Part shown: piece by piece, positions 23,861-37,495 of the stretch | How positions within the stretch are numbered: position 1 is the stretch's first letter | Layout of the letters: every line of letters starts with the position of its first letter | Source: Zeus faber | Taxonomy: Eukaryota; Chordata; Actinopteri; Zeiformes; Zeidae | Assembly: GCA_960531495.1 (NCBI GenBank) | Contig: OY482862.1 | Location: 6,443,114 to 6,507,113, forward strand | Length of the DNA: 64,000 nt | Direction: 5' to 3' | The notes under the pieces: model-generated | Database searches by the model: none | Seen by the model: only the letters and a program-made list of their open reading frames with translations | Told to the model about the DNA's origin: nothing | Program-made: the position numbers and the translations under genes

Positions 23861-25335
23861 CGGCTCGGAGGCGCAATGATATAATTCCAATTACGTGGTC
23901 GAAGAGGGATTTGGAGAAAATTAAGATGTCGTCGAGGTACACAAAGACAAACAAGTTGAGCATGTCCCAGAGGACATCGTTAATTTGGGCCTGGAAGACC
24001 GCTGGGGCATTTGACAGACCAAAAGGCATTCCCAGATACTCTAAGTGTCCGAGCGGGGTGTTGAATGCGGTCTTCCATTCGTCCCCTTCGCGGATGCGGA
24101 CCAGGTGGTAAGCGTTGTGGAGGTCGAGTTTGGAGAAGTGGGTGGCAAACCGGATGGGGACAATGACTGAATCCATCAGGGGCAAGGGGTCCCCTGAAGT
24201 CAATGCAGGGACGGAGGGTCTTGTCCTTCTTGGCGACGAAGAAGAACCCTGCGCCCAGCGAAGACGACGAGGGGTGGATGATCCCGGCAGCGAGAGAGTC
24301 GCGGATGTAGGTTTCCATGGCCTCCTGTTAGGGCCGTTATACAGGAGGGTCCCCTGGTGGCACGTCCGGCGGCGGGGTAGAGGCCGAGCGGAGGCAGTGG
24401 GCGTGGCAGTGTGTGCTCCAGGCGCTCACACTACCCGAGTGCCGGTCCATCTGAGGGTTGTGGATCCGGAGCCAGGGGTACCCCAGGACCAGGGGGTTCA
24501 GGGGGGAATGAATGAGGAAGAACCTTAAGGACTCACGGTGGTTGCCGGAGAGTAGCAACTCAAGGGGGGCTGTCTGGTGGGTAATCCGGGTCAGAAGTGA
24601 CCCGGTCAGCCCCTTGACCTCGAGCGGTGTGGGCAGAGGGACGGGTGTCAGCCCTAGCTGGCGTGCTACTCCCAGGTCGAGGAAGCTCGCATCCGCCCCG
24701 GAAGGAAGAGCGTGTTATATCCCCCCACGAGAGGGTAGCTGGGAGCAGAGGACGGGTGAGAGGGTTGGAGCTGGATAGGCTAGGGTTACGGACCGGGCAG
24801 GTCGCTCGGAGGTGTCCCAGCCGGCCGCAATACAGACAGGCGACGGTCTGTATGCGGCGGGCTCGCTCCTCGGGGGAGATCCGGTAATGACCGAGTTGCA
24901 TGGGCTCGGTATCGGAGAGAGTCGAGGGACTTCCGAGGTGCCCGAGAGTAGCTGTCGCTGGAGAGCCCGTGCCGCCCAGGGGGGAGGCACGGGCTGGAGT
25001 CTCACCCCCTCCGTCTTGGGCCGGCGCTCCCGTAGCTGGTTGTCCAGGCGGATGACGGTCTCCACCAGTTGGTCCAGGTCCGTGGGCTCGTCCCGGCGCG
25101 CCAACTCGGCGTTCAGGGCGCGCTGAAACACATCCTGTAGGGCTCCGTCATTCCAGCCGCTTTCTGCGGCTGGTGTCCGGAACTCGACGACGAGGGAGGC
25201 GATGCTACGGGGACCCTGGTGGAGAGAGAGGAGTCTTCTGGCGGCCTCCTTGCCGCAAACTGGGTGGTCGAAGACTCTCCTCATTTCGCGGGTGAACAGA
25301 TCATAGGAGAGACTCACAGGGCCCCCCTGACTCCT
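23861..25335 (-). mobile_element. Ty3/Gypsy fossil, gag to reverse transcriptase
   Basis: On the minus strand, from high to low coordinates, it carries a gag domain (REMRRVFDHPVCGKEAARRL near 25290), a CCHC knuckle ([14 protein letters not shown] near 24820), a protease-like region (near 24700-24440, with LVLGYPWLRIHNPQ), and reverse transcriptase ([20 protein letters not shown] near 24250; [24 protein letters not shown] near 23920). It is typical of vertebrate Gypsy elements with a gag like that of the Sushi/Jule-type lineages. The copy is partial and broken in a few places. The protein match is good compared with the retroviral fossils, so it is probably younger. Confidence 0.85.
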
Positions 25336-25640
25336 TTGAGCTTGACTTCCGTGTTCCTTTGTTTTACTCCGTAAACTTTCACTGATTTCACCCTATCAGT
25401 CCACCAAAATCTGTTTCTGAACAAATTTGAAGTGAGAAATAAGCCACCCAGTTGCTGAACCTCCACTAATATAAGATCTATAAGGCTTCATTTAAAAGTT
25501 TATTCCGACTCCCATGTAAACGTTGGAATATAAAATAAAAGTAATTAAATAAATACATCAACAATAAAAACAAACTATTTTTTATAGTTTTTTTTTCGAG
25601 AAATACACATGCGCCGCAGCCTACAGTCTATCTACCAAAT
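25336..25640. other. Unassigned AT-rich stretch
   Basis: Follows the gag start side of the Gypsy fossil. No LTR ends or coding signal were recognised. Confidence 0.4.
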
Positions 25641-25647
25641 ATATCTA

Positions 25648-25722
<75 letters not shown>
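25641..25722. repeat. (TA)n microsatellite
   Basis: Nearly pure TA with short CTA interruptions at 25642-25650 and 25690. Confidence 0.95.
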
Positions 25723-25726
<4 letters not shown>

Positions 25727-27012
25727 TTTTATTTTTTTTAGAAAGAAATACACAACCCAATTTTTTTCAAATACTTACATTTCCATCGTCTGCAGTTTCT
25801 TCAAGGACAGTTGGTATTAATCCTGCTTTCTTTTAAAAGATTTGTGCTGGTCTGTGAAACAAACAGAGCAGTTCCCAGTGGCGCTTGTTATTCTCCAGCC
25901 GTTGGTGGAGTTACTCAGGTGGAGGGCGGTTCTAATTCTACTGAGGCACCTAATGACCTATGGAGGGATCACAAATCTGAATCTTGTTTCATCACGTTTT
26001 CTGAAATTGACAGCTCACAAAAAAGCTGACGAGGTTAGTCCTGCAAATGTAAGATTTTCATATTAGGTTCCCTTTAATCTGTAAGATTAATTTGTTAAAA
26101 AAATCTCATATTTAAATTTCAATATATTTGAAGTGTGCCTCTATATGTTGTTTCCAATGTTGGGTCAAAAAAAGCAAAGATTGGACATGTGCAAAAAGTG
26201 GAAGAGGGCTGTGGTGAATTTGACAATTTGGGTTGCCAGTTGTGACCAGTAAACTCTCGATATGCACGAACATTCATATAATTTTTTATTTATAAATCTC
26301 CCCCACCTCAAGTGACGAAGAAAAACAAACAACCGATCAGAAGAAGACAAACTTTCAGAAAGGAAGTTGAAACCGAGGTTAAACCTGGATGTCGGAAAAA
26401 TAAGTCTGTTTGAATGGAAGTCTGGGACTCGTAGCGCAGTCCACCCAATACAGACGATCTCAGGAATGTCCAACATACCAATACCAACAAAAAGCTATAT
26501 TTTCGTATTGAACTGAATAATTTCTGCAGCACTATGAATGCTGTCTACACATCTGCAGGGTCGGGGGGTGATTTCTTCAACAACGACTCCATAGGCCTCC
26601 TCCAAGTCCACAAAGAGGCTTCCTGCATTTTTTTCTGTCAGTGAAATATCGTTTTCCATCACTCTTATCATTCCCATTTTTATGCAAACTGTCAAGCCGC
26701 ATTTAAATCCTGTAAAATAGTTCCAGTAGTTATATGTCAGCCTCCACCCCCTAGTGTTGGTGGCTGTTCGATGGCACGCGGGGGAGAAAAGAACACATCA
26801 AAGTCTTTCCCTGCAAGTGCACATCATCCCCCGATGGATAATGGGGTCATTTGAATAATAGATATAAATATAAAAAGGTTCCACTGGGAAACTGTGGGTA
26901 TCTGAATTTTAAATATGATTCGTTTTTCATTTCTTTTTTGTCAGCTCAGAACCGGGGAGGGGGGGTGTTTATCTGACTGATCACTGGACGAGAGGAGGAT
27001 GGAGAAATAATG
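25723..27012. other. Unassigned sequence
   Basis: No coding exon or transposon terminus can be defended. Several short frames between 25800 and 26700 show no recognisable domain. Near 26068 the sequence TTAGGTTCCCTTTAA resembles the end of the MITE at 32296-32712, but no matching partner end was found. Confidence 0.35.
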
Positions 27013-27055
27013 ATCTATCCATCTATCTTTCTATCTATCTATCTATCTAATTATA

Positions 27056-27136
<81 letters not shown>

Positions 27137-27141
27137 GTCTA

Positions 27142-27209
<68 letters not shown>

Positions 27210-27213
27210 ACTG

Positions 27214-27270
<57 letters not shown>
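27013..27270. repeat. Compound (CTAT)n(CTGT)n(CTAT)n microsatellite
   Basis: About 25 CTAT units, then about 17 CTGT units, then about 20 CTAT units. On the other strand this is GATA and GACA, the two unit types of the Bkm-type satellite. Confidence 0.95.
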
Positions 27271-27271
<1 letters not shown>

Positions 27272-28360
27272 ACAAATTATTTTCTAATTGTTTTATTAGT
27301 GTATTATTATTATTAATGATAATAATATTATTGATACATTATTTGTTAATATAATAATTGGCATGGGATGCACGTGACCCGGTCGCCACAGCAACCATGC
27401 GATGCCCGAGAGCCGACGGCCAGGGGACGGTCTTAACATCCCCTTCATTATTTATGGAATGATTACATAACTTAAGAGTTTTTCACTCCTCCGTTTACAC
27501 AGAGCCATTTATAGACATGCTAAGTCAATGCAGATCAAGGGCGTTTGCTGGAGAACATAATATAAGATAAGATGAAAAAAGAAAAAAGAAAATTGGCACA
27601 GTCTTACAAACGTGATTTGGCCATAAAAACGAAATCCTTTTTCCTCATTTGGGAGAAGTACAGTCATATAAATCTTCTTCTAAGCGCTTTGAATTAAGCG
27701 CGGATGGGAAGTCTCATTGATATTTACTTCCCATTGACGAAAGAGGGAAGAAAGACAAAGAAAGGGTAGGAATGACTTTGGGAGAATCTCTTGAAATCCC
27801 GTTAATTTTTGCTCTGTGGCCAAAATGAAGACGGCTTTTATAAAATATTAATTATCATTTCATTAGGATTTAAATATTTATGTGCAGGACCCTGCGTCGC
27901 TGATTAGATTCTAATTCCACAACTTTGTCTTAAACAAATACGGGGCGGTGGTGGAAAGGCCCGTCTGGCTTAAGTCCATAATAATAAATAATATTAAGAA
28001 ATAAAAGTTATTAATAAAAATAATAACAATAATAAATCTTGCTGCAGGCAGCAATACACAGGGTCCATTAATGAATGTAGCATCAGTTTGTGCTGTCGCT
28101 CCACTTTACGTCAGCATTCCGTCTAAAATGAGTAAAAATTTCACAGTTTCCAATGAACCCAGCATCTGCTCACGTAATTACACGGTTAGTCCTGGTGACC
28201 GGCTGAATTACTAATACAAGTTGATACACTTGTTGCATATTATGACTTTATCCTAAAAATGAGAAGGTGGCTGTCTGCTACCTGTAGTCCACAGAGTCCT
28301 GCCTCACGGTGTCGCTGTGGAGCAAGTCACTTCGTGTAGACGTTCACAACAACACGGTTC
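27271..28360. other. Unique-looking non-coding block
   Basis: No repeat from elsewhere in the window and no ORF of interest. The stretch 27780-27900 (TTTTATAAAATATTAATTATC, with flanking balanced unique sequence) has the feel of a conserved vertebrate non-coding element, but this cannot be judged without alignment. Confidence 0.3.
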
Positions 28361-28530
28361 CATTCAAACTGATTAAACACTGCATGTGCCTCAGAGACAT
28401 TTGGTCAACTTTAAAAAATTTCGGGACTTAAATAAAACCATTCAGAACCGTTGCTCTGGAGCTACACTCCATGTGTGAGGACACAAACACGGAATATGTT
28501 TGACTGTTTTGGACTCCTACAGTTTGTATG
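28361..28530 (+). repeat. Dispersed repeat, partner of 22561-22745
   Basis: Shares about 170 bases with the reverse complement of 22561-22745 (GATTAAACACTGCATGT, GTTGCTCTGGAGCT, ATGTGTGAGGACACAAACAC). It is directly followed by a different interspersed repeat at 28535. Confidence 0.75.
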
Positions 28531-28534
28531 ATAT

Positions 28535-28945
28535 GAAGAAGAAGTCTTTATTTGTCACACAACACACCACAACACATGCTTGCATACACATGCACATGCT
28601 TTGATGGTGGCCGGTGAAATGGATCCTCTGCATTTAACCCATCCTGGCTTGTCCTTCCTCCGGGGGCACAGCCAGGAGCAGTGGGCAGCATACGTGGACG
28701 CGCCCGGGGACCAGGTGATAAGTGTCCATCGCTGGTCAGACGATGATGGGTGCATGTTTTTGGTGGGGGTCCTTACTGACGTGAGGCGGAGGAAACCCCA
28801 TGTGAGCACGGGGAGAACACGCAAACTCCACACAGAAAGGCTCTTATTTGGGAGATAACCCACACAGGCGGGAATCGAAACCCAGGACCTTCTTGCTGTG
28901 AGGCAGCAGTGCAATGCACTGCGCCACCGTGCCACCTGAGTGGCT
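28535..28945 (+). repeat. Interspersed fish repeat, copy 1
   Basis: It starts with a (GAA)n TCTTTATTTGTCACA retroposon-like tail. It continues with GATCCTCTGCATTTAACCCA, GGAGCAGTGGGCAG and GAGAACACGCAAACTCCACA, and ends CTTGCTGTGAGGCAGCAGTG with GCGCCACCGTGCC. A second, more diverged copy in the same orientation is at 32230-33150. I recognise the AAACTCCACACAGAAAGG / TGAGGCAGCAGTG segment as a very common fish repeat, but I cannot give its family name with confidence. Confidence 0.75.
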
Positions 28946-29083
28946 CAAATTCTGCAAAATAAGGAGGGACAGGGCACTGGGTGGGGGGGGGACATGATGC
29001 GTTTATATTTACAAAAAGGGCAACCAAATAAAATATCAAACGGAACGAACGCCCCACCGATGTCAAGCAGGTGGGGCGACATA

Positions 29084-29089
29084 CACACA

Positions 29090-29178
<89 letters not shown>
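29084..29178. repeat. (CA)n microsatellite
   Basis: About 45 CA units, nearly pure. Confidence 0.97.
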
Positions 29179-29180
<2 letters not shown>

Positions 29181-30311
29181 CAGAGCAATGGAGTCTACAC
29201 TACTCAGCCCGCACCGTGCGAATGGACATTCAAAGCCACAACCTGCACATTTATAGCTGATTGGATTGTCACACTCCACAAATTCCTCTCGCTCCATCAT
29301 CGGACCGGAAATTTTAGAACCTTGGCGTGTCGGCGATCCACAGACGTTCAGCTACTTCGAGTCAAATTTTGTTGGTTTTGCCGAAATTCCGGCATCATAT
29401 GTTGATTGATATGGATGAAAACTTTGACCACAGGATGTCTGAGACATCCCGGTTCTAACGACACCTCGACCTCATCCGTAGCTCCTGCGGTCGTCTGTTC
29501 CAGACAACTTCAGACTGAAAAGTTCCAATCAGAAGAAAAATAGCAATCCGAACAATAACTGTAGGGTTCCAGATCGACCCCTAATAACAGACATTGTCTA
29601 GCTACCTGTGTGTTAAAAGAAAGAAGGTGGTGTCGCAGTCCTCTCGCCTTCACCTCCCCCCTTGTCACGCTCACTGACTGAGAACGGATGTGAACGCATA
29701 AGCACAACAAAAAAACAATCAGGTAAGAAGTCATGGTCCACAAGGTTTATTACAAAAAAATGGGCGGGGGTGAACAGCGCGGGCGGGGGTCAGTTAGAGA
29801 AGGCAAACGTATCTGGCAGGAAACAGGTAGAGAATCAGGGTCCATGGAAACGGGCAGAGGCTCGGACAGGAATCAGCAAGTAATTGTGGGAATGCTCAAC
29901 GTAATGCAAGACACAATCTGGCAGAGAACAAAGGAAAGTGGTCTGCTATTTATACTAGGAACTAAGGAGGGAATGAGCTGCAGGCGGAGGTAACCAGATG
30001 AAGGGAAGGGAGTGACAGCAAAGCAAAATGGAGTGGGCGAATCTGAAATGAGATGGAGGTTAGTGACATGGCATGAGGAATTGACAAGATGAAAATAAAA
30101 CATGAAAACAAATATAAATAGCGGGAGATCCGGGAGGAGACATCCTTCCCCTCCTTCTTTTTCTTCCCCTCCTCCTGTAGAGTTTTTTCACTGCTCACCT
30201 CTTATCCCCCCCCCCCCCACGGTTGTTAAACGTTTTCACCTCTCGCTGGCTAAAAGTCTACTTTTCCTTGGTACTCCAGTGGTACTTGTCCACCAGCTGC
30301 GAGTGTGTGTG
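29179..30311. other. Unassigned sequence
   Basis: No coding or repeat assignment. Short frames near 29660-29990 have no recognisable domain. Confidence 0.4.
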
Positions 30312-30319
30312 AGTCGAGG

Positions 30320-30372
<53 letters not shown>
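30312..30372. repeat. (GT)n microsatellite
   Basis: About 25 GT units. Confidence 0.95.
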
Positions 30373-30374
<2 letters not shown>

Positions 30375-30835
30375 TTTCCCACCCGTGTTTTTTCATTCGT
30401 ACCTTTTGTCCTCGCCTTGCACTTTTTCACAACGGGTGTAAATGTTTTTTACAAGATCTCTCTCTTTCTCTCCATCCTCAACACATGTGTACAGGCATTA
30501 GGATGATAATGACATAATAAATCAATGAATAAATAATAATAGTCATAATAACAACAACATTAACAACAATAATAAAATAATCATAGTAATAATAATAATA
30601 ACAGTGAAAAGACATGGTAAAATAAACAATAATAAAATAAATACACAAACAAACAAACGCATGATTAAATATTGAATAATAAAATGAATAACTAAAGTAA
30701 ATCAATAAATAAAGTAAGATACAAAAAAATTAAAACCAACAAAAACAGTGTGTCTCCATCCAATGTTTTTTATCCATCGCCTGGGTGGCCTTTATAGCAT
30801 ATTGCCATGTTATCATGTGCACTCGAGTTTGGAGA
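30373..30835. other. AT-rich stretch with degenerate AAT/ATA repeats
   Basis: Between 30500 and 30720 the sequence is dominated by AATAAT, AACAAC and AAATAAAT motifs. No gene was seen. Confidence 0.5.
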
Positions 30836-30961
30836 GCCAGAGAGAGAGAGACGGAGAGCGAGAAAGAGAGAGGGAGAGAGAGAGGGAGAGAGAGAGGGAG
30901 AGAGAGAGAGAGAGAGAGACGGAGAGCGAGAAAGAGAGAGGGAGAGAGAGAGGGAGAGAGA

Positions 30962-31006
<45 letters not shown>

Positions 31007-31063
31007 GGAGAGCGAGAAAGAGAGAGGGAGAGAGAGAGGGAGAGAGAGAGGGAGAGAGAGAGG

Positions 31064-31094
<31 letters not shown>

Positions 31095-31132
31095 GAGCGA
31101 GAAAGAGAGAGGGAGAGAGAGAGGGAGAGAGA

Positions 31133-31179
<47 letters not shown>

Positions 31180-31187
31180 AGAGAGGA
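30836..31187. repeat. (GA)n tract with higher-order units
   Basis: About 350 bases of almost pure purine on the plus strand. Within it the marker GGAGAGCGAGAAAGAGAGAG recurs near 30852, 30920, 31005 and 31092, giving units of about 68, 85 and 87 bases built from GAGAGAGAGG blocks. The long open frames here on several strands are artefacts of the repeat. Confidence 0.9.
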
Positions 31188-31671
31188 AGGCAGGAAAAAC
31201 AGAAGAAAAATCCGGATCACTATCTCTACATCACACCGCTTGGGCTCTCCAGAGATAAATGGCATTTCTTTCTTTTCCTTTCTTTTCCGTTCTTTTCTCC
31301 CCACCTCTCTCTTCATTTCTCCGCTGGATGAGCTCGACTGAAGCGGCTCGCATTTCTCTGTTCAATGCTCCCCTTTTCTTCTCGCATGGGACATTACGCA
31401 CAAATATCCCATTTCTCTCTCTCTCTCTCTCTCTCTCTCTATTTCTCACACTCTCTCTCTCCCTCCCCGCACGCCCCGTGGACAGAACAGTGTAATGATC
31501 CCCGATAAAGATCTCGGCGAAAATCAGCGAAGCTGCATTTTTCGCCCACGTAAGCAGCATGCGGTCCCACTGGCGGCAATGCTGGACACCCCGGCCGCTA
31601 TAATTTGTTTCGGCAAAGGGCCCCATAACCTCCGTCCCCCATTCCATCACTCCCCGCCCACCCCCCACTCC

Positions 31672-31743
<72 letters not shown>

Positions 31744-31885
31744 GTCCTCTCCCTTACCTTGCTCTCGCCAATTAATGCCTTGTAAGGAATGTGAATGAGA
31801 AGGAGCTGTTTGAAGTGCGGATCTGAGACGCGGCTACTGCCCGAGGGGTCTCTGTTGTGTGACTCACAGATTAAACACACTCTCC

Positions 31886-31926
<41 letters not shown>

Positions 31927-31967
31927 GCCACATTGAATGTTTTTCAAAGAGCGCTCCGTCTCGCTCC
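31188..31967. other. Unique sequence with CT and CA microsatellites
   Basis: It contains (CT)n at 31411-31442, a (CA)n of about 32 units at 31674-31738, and (CT)n at 31880-31926. The sequence between (31490-31660) is balanced in composition with no coding motif. Confidence 0.6.
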
Positions 31968-32222
31968 GCCATCGACATTGTCGTTGTCGTCGTCGTGGTT
32001 GTTTTAGTCGGTCATTGTCCTTGCCATTGTTGTGCTTGTTGACGTCGTTGTTATTGCTGTTGCCGTTGCCGCTGTAGTCGTCAGGGTCGTCGTTGTCGTT
32101 GTTGTTATTGTCGTTGTTGTTGTCGTCATTGTCGACCTTGTTGTCGTTGTTATCATTATTGTTGTTGACGTCATTGTTGTTGTCGCTGTTGTTATTGACA
32201 TAGTCGTTGTTGTCGTTGGCAA
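31968..32222. repeat. Degenerate GTT/GTC trinucleotide repeat
   Basis: GTTGTC, GTTGTT and GTCGTC triplets with substitutions over about 250 bases. A similar tract is at 33200-33400, on the other side of the interspersed repeat. Confidence 0.85.
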
Positions 32223-32295
32223 AACGCGGATCTTAAGAAGAAGAAGAAGAAGAAGAAGAAGAATCATTTTATTCATCTCACAGGTGTAAATGCAC

Positions 32296-32823
<528 letters not shown>

Positions 32824-33194
32824 AAATCTAGCCTCTGCATTTGTCGCCTCCTCGCTGACCTTCCCGCAGGGGGCAGTCAGGAGCAGTGGGCAGCCCTCTC
32901 TTCGTCAGAGCCGGGGACCAATTCCGGGTGATGGATCCATGTCGTGGTCAGGGACAGGACAGAAAACATGTTTTTTAATTGGGGTCCTTTTTGATATTGG
33001 GGGAGACCTATGTGAGCACGGAGAGAACATGCAAACTCCCCACAGAAAGGCCTCTAATCAAGATAAACAACCTGAGCACGGTGCCAACAGCGCCACAGGC
33101 GGAAATTGAACCCAAGGCCGTGAGGCAGCAGTGCAAGCACAGTCCCACATATTATTAACAAACTATTACTTAACGTGGCGTTAGATGAAAAAAG

Positions 33195-33400
33195 TCATTA
33201 TTTGTTCTGTTATTGTTGTTGTTGTCGTCACTGTCATTGTCATTGTTGCCATTGCTGTTGTTGTCGTCGTCGTCGTCGTTCTTGTCGTGGTCATTTTGTT
33301 GTTGTATATGTTGTTGTCATTTTTATTTGTTCTATTGTTGTTGTCGTTGTTATCTTTGCCGTCACTGTCATTGTCATTTTCACTGTTGTCGCGTTTTCTC
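33195..33400. repeat. Degenerate GTT/GTC/ATT trinucleotide repeat
   Basis: Same composition as 31968-32222. The open frames over it are artefacts. Confidence 0.8.
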
Positions 33401-34091
33401 CATCGTCATTATTGGTGTGATCATGATGACCGTTGTCACGTATCTTAACAAACTATTACTTAACATGGCTCTAAATTAAAATAGTAATTTTCTTTATCAT
33501 TATATGTATTTGTAGTGAGGGAGTAAAGTGCCGTTAGTAATCATGTTATTTCAAATCTCACATTTTGGCAAAAGCAATGTCTGTGAGACATCCTCCATCC
33601 ACTGACAATGACTGATCGAACAACACAAAGGGCAATCGATCCCGACGTGAATATGTGATTTATATCGAAATCAATGCAATATTGTACAAGGCACAGCGAT
33701 CAATGTTCAATTACTAATGATTTACTACTCAGTTACACAATATCAATAATGTAATAACATCAACACCCTCATTGTTGTGTCATTCATAAATAACTTTGCT
33801 AAGGGGCTGAACAGGCATTATTCTACGGTTGTAACTTTGGGGCTGCAGATGTGTTGGAGTGAAGGCCAGAACCTGGATGTCATAGTTGTAAGTAGAAATG
33901 TGGATGGTGTGGTACTTTGCCTTTTCCTAGAGTGATTTTGTGTCAGCAGTATTTGTACTTTTGCTCCAGTAAAAGGTCTTAGTTCAGCCTGATTGAGCGG
34001 CACTGTCCTCCCCTCTGGCAAATCAGAGTCACACCCACTGGCAGAGCCTAGTGCTGACAAACACGATGATGATCGATTGTTATAAATCTGT
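33401..34091. other. Unassigned sequence
   Basis: No coding motif or repeat match was found. Confidence 0.4.
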
Positions 34092-34760
34092 CTGTGTTTA
34101 CAACATATGAACCGTCGCTTCAACTCGATGTAAAACCGCCCCCCTTGCCAGATTATAGTGTAAAAGCTTAAAGCCGCATTAGGAGAAATTCAAGGAAATG
34201 ATGTATGATGTAAACAATTCTGACTTTTGCATTTGGCTTCACGCCTACCTACAATGGCAGAGGAATACCAAAAATGTTAGGGTTGCTGAGAATGAATCAG
34301 TTGGGAGGTGCTTCATTCTTCAAGTGAAATCGGACGTAGTTTTGAGCCCAACAGGTTGCCATAACATGGAATTTTAAACTGTTTGCCAGTTTTATAGCAG
34401 GAGAAGAATTATCAATTGTTGATTATCGATCAGTGTTTACAAGATATGAACCACCCCCTTCAACTCCAGGTAAAAGCCGCCTTGAAGGATTAAATAAGTT
34501 TATGGCCACATTAAGTGAAATTCAAGGACATGATTATTGTATGTAAACAAACTCTGACTTATATGCTCTTTACAAGAAAAAAATGGTGGCTATTAAAATG
34601 GCCAAGGAATACCAAAAAGCTTAGGGTCGCTGAGAAAGAATCAATTGGGAAACACTTGCACTAGTGGAAGCAGATGTTTTTACAGGTAGTCATACCAGGG
34701 AAATCAGAGATGGTTGCCCCGCTTTTATAGCATGAGGAGAATAGCCAGTTAGCTCTCTTA
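34092..34760 (+). repeat. Diverged tandem duplication, about 340-bp unit
   Basis: Unit 1 (from 34092) and unit 2 (from 34431) share GTGTTTACAARATATGAACC, TTCAACTC, GAAATTCAAGGAMATGAT and GGAATACCAAAAA...TTAGGGT, ending near 34308 and 34654. A segment TTTTATAGCAKGAGGAGAAT recurs at 34389 and 34729 with the same 340-base spacing. Divergence is substantial, so the duplication is old. Confidence 0.75.
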
Positions 34761-35339
34761 GCTAGCCAGTTAGCTCACATGTTGCAGTTGTGTGATTAAT
34801 TTTCATTTCTGATATAATTTCGCAGAAATATCACGTAATGTGGATCAAACACATATGCAATAGTGGAAAAAGTACTGGAAGGCCACACTTGAGTCAAAGC
34901 AGAGACATCTTACGGAAAAAGTCTTGAAGTCGCTGATATTACGCATCTTTTACTCTGACATAAGAAAGTAGCAGGTGCAGGTGCAGGTGCAGGTGCCGTC
35001 GCTGTGGGTGTGGCTCTCCCTCACGCTGTTCTAGTTGTGGCTCTCTTGGACGTGCCGGTGCTTGCAGCCCGTGGCCCAAATAAACAACCCGCTTTAACAC
35101 ATAAAAAGTATCCCAATTCTGCGGGAAATACATGGACCTGGCAACTCTGAACACGGGATGGAGAGTGTTTGTTTACACTTAACTTGCTGCTGATATGACC
35201 TTGATTCACAACATGAACCTCATGATTACTGGCTTTCACTTCACATATTTGGCTTCCAGTTTTCCTCCGATTTTAATTAGTAGCGAGTAATGAAGGTGTT
35301 TAGGGGAAACATATCGGAGGAAAATTAAACCTTTTTGGG

Positions 35340-35487
35340 GCTAAATGTTAGAAAGTAAAAGTAAAAGTTGACAGAAATATAATAACTCAAGTAAAGTACA
35401 GATACTCCCAAAAAATACTAAAGTACAGTAACTAGTAGGTAAAAGAGTATTTTTACTTTTCTACTTTACACCACTGCACCACTGCAG
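35340..35487. mobile_element. hAT-like transposon terminus
   Basis: AAAGTAAAAGT, ACTCAAGTAAAGTACAGATA, CTAAAGTACAGTAACTA and TTTTACTTTTCTACTTTACA followed by CCACTGC match the common fish hAT end whose mirror reads CAGTGGTG...AAGTACTGTACTTTAGTA. Only one end was recognised, so the element is partial or solo. Confidence 0.6.
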
Positions 35488-36846
<1,359 letters not shown>

Positions 36847-37011
36847 GACAAAATGAAAGAAAAATAAGAAACAAACGAAAATATAATACAATACATATAA
36901 TAGACATATATAGCTTGTAAATATAATAACAATAGCCTTTTTTTTACAATAACTAATGAAATGAACCAGAACAATGAACTGTAGAGTATATCGTAATAGC
37001 CGTATATTTTG

Positions 37012-37186
<175 letters not shown>

Positions 37187-37394
37187 TATTGTTTGTATCT
37201 GAGTCAATTTGCCGGGGAAACAAAAGTGTAGTTTTCTCCCGATATGGAGATTGGGTTCAGTGATGCATGGCCGGATAGGTGTCGTCAGCGGTATCAAACC
37301 CGCCAGGGCCGTCACAGACCAACAACTGCAGCATAGCATCCGGGTTCTGGTGCTGCATGCAAAATACAACAACACCCCCCCAGAAAATTGTAAT

Positions 37395-37495
37395 AAATAA
37401 ATAAATAAATAAACAAACAAACAAACAAATAAATAAATAAACAAATAAATAAATAAATGAGTAAACAAATGAATAAATAAACAAATAAATAAATT
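37395..37495. repeat. (AAAT/AAAC)n microsatellite
   Basis: About 24 tetranucleotide units mixing AAAT and AAAC. Confidence 0.9.

Noticed and set aside
24115-25126. Plus-strand ORFs of 86-137 codons
   Set aside because: Antisense shadows of the minus-strand Gypsy fossil, whose frames carry the recognisable domains.
27013-27270. CRISPR-like regular repeat
   Set aside because: A plain tetranucleotide microsatellite without spacers, in vertebrate DNA.
30748-31341. ORFs of 150-200 codons rich in Arg-Glu or Ser-Leu
   Set aside because: They are translations of the (GA)n tract in all frames and show no non-repeat domain.
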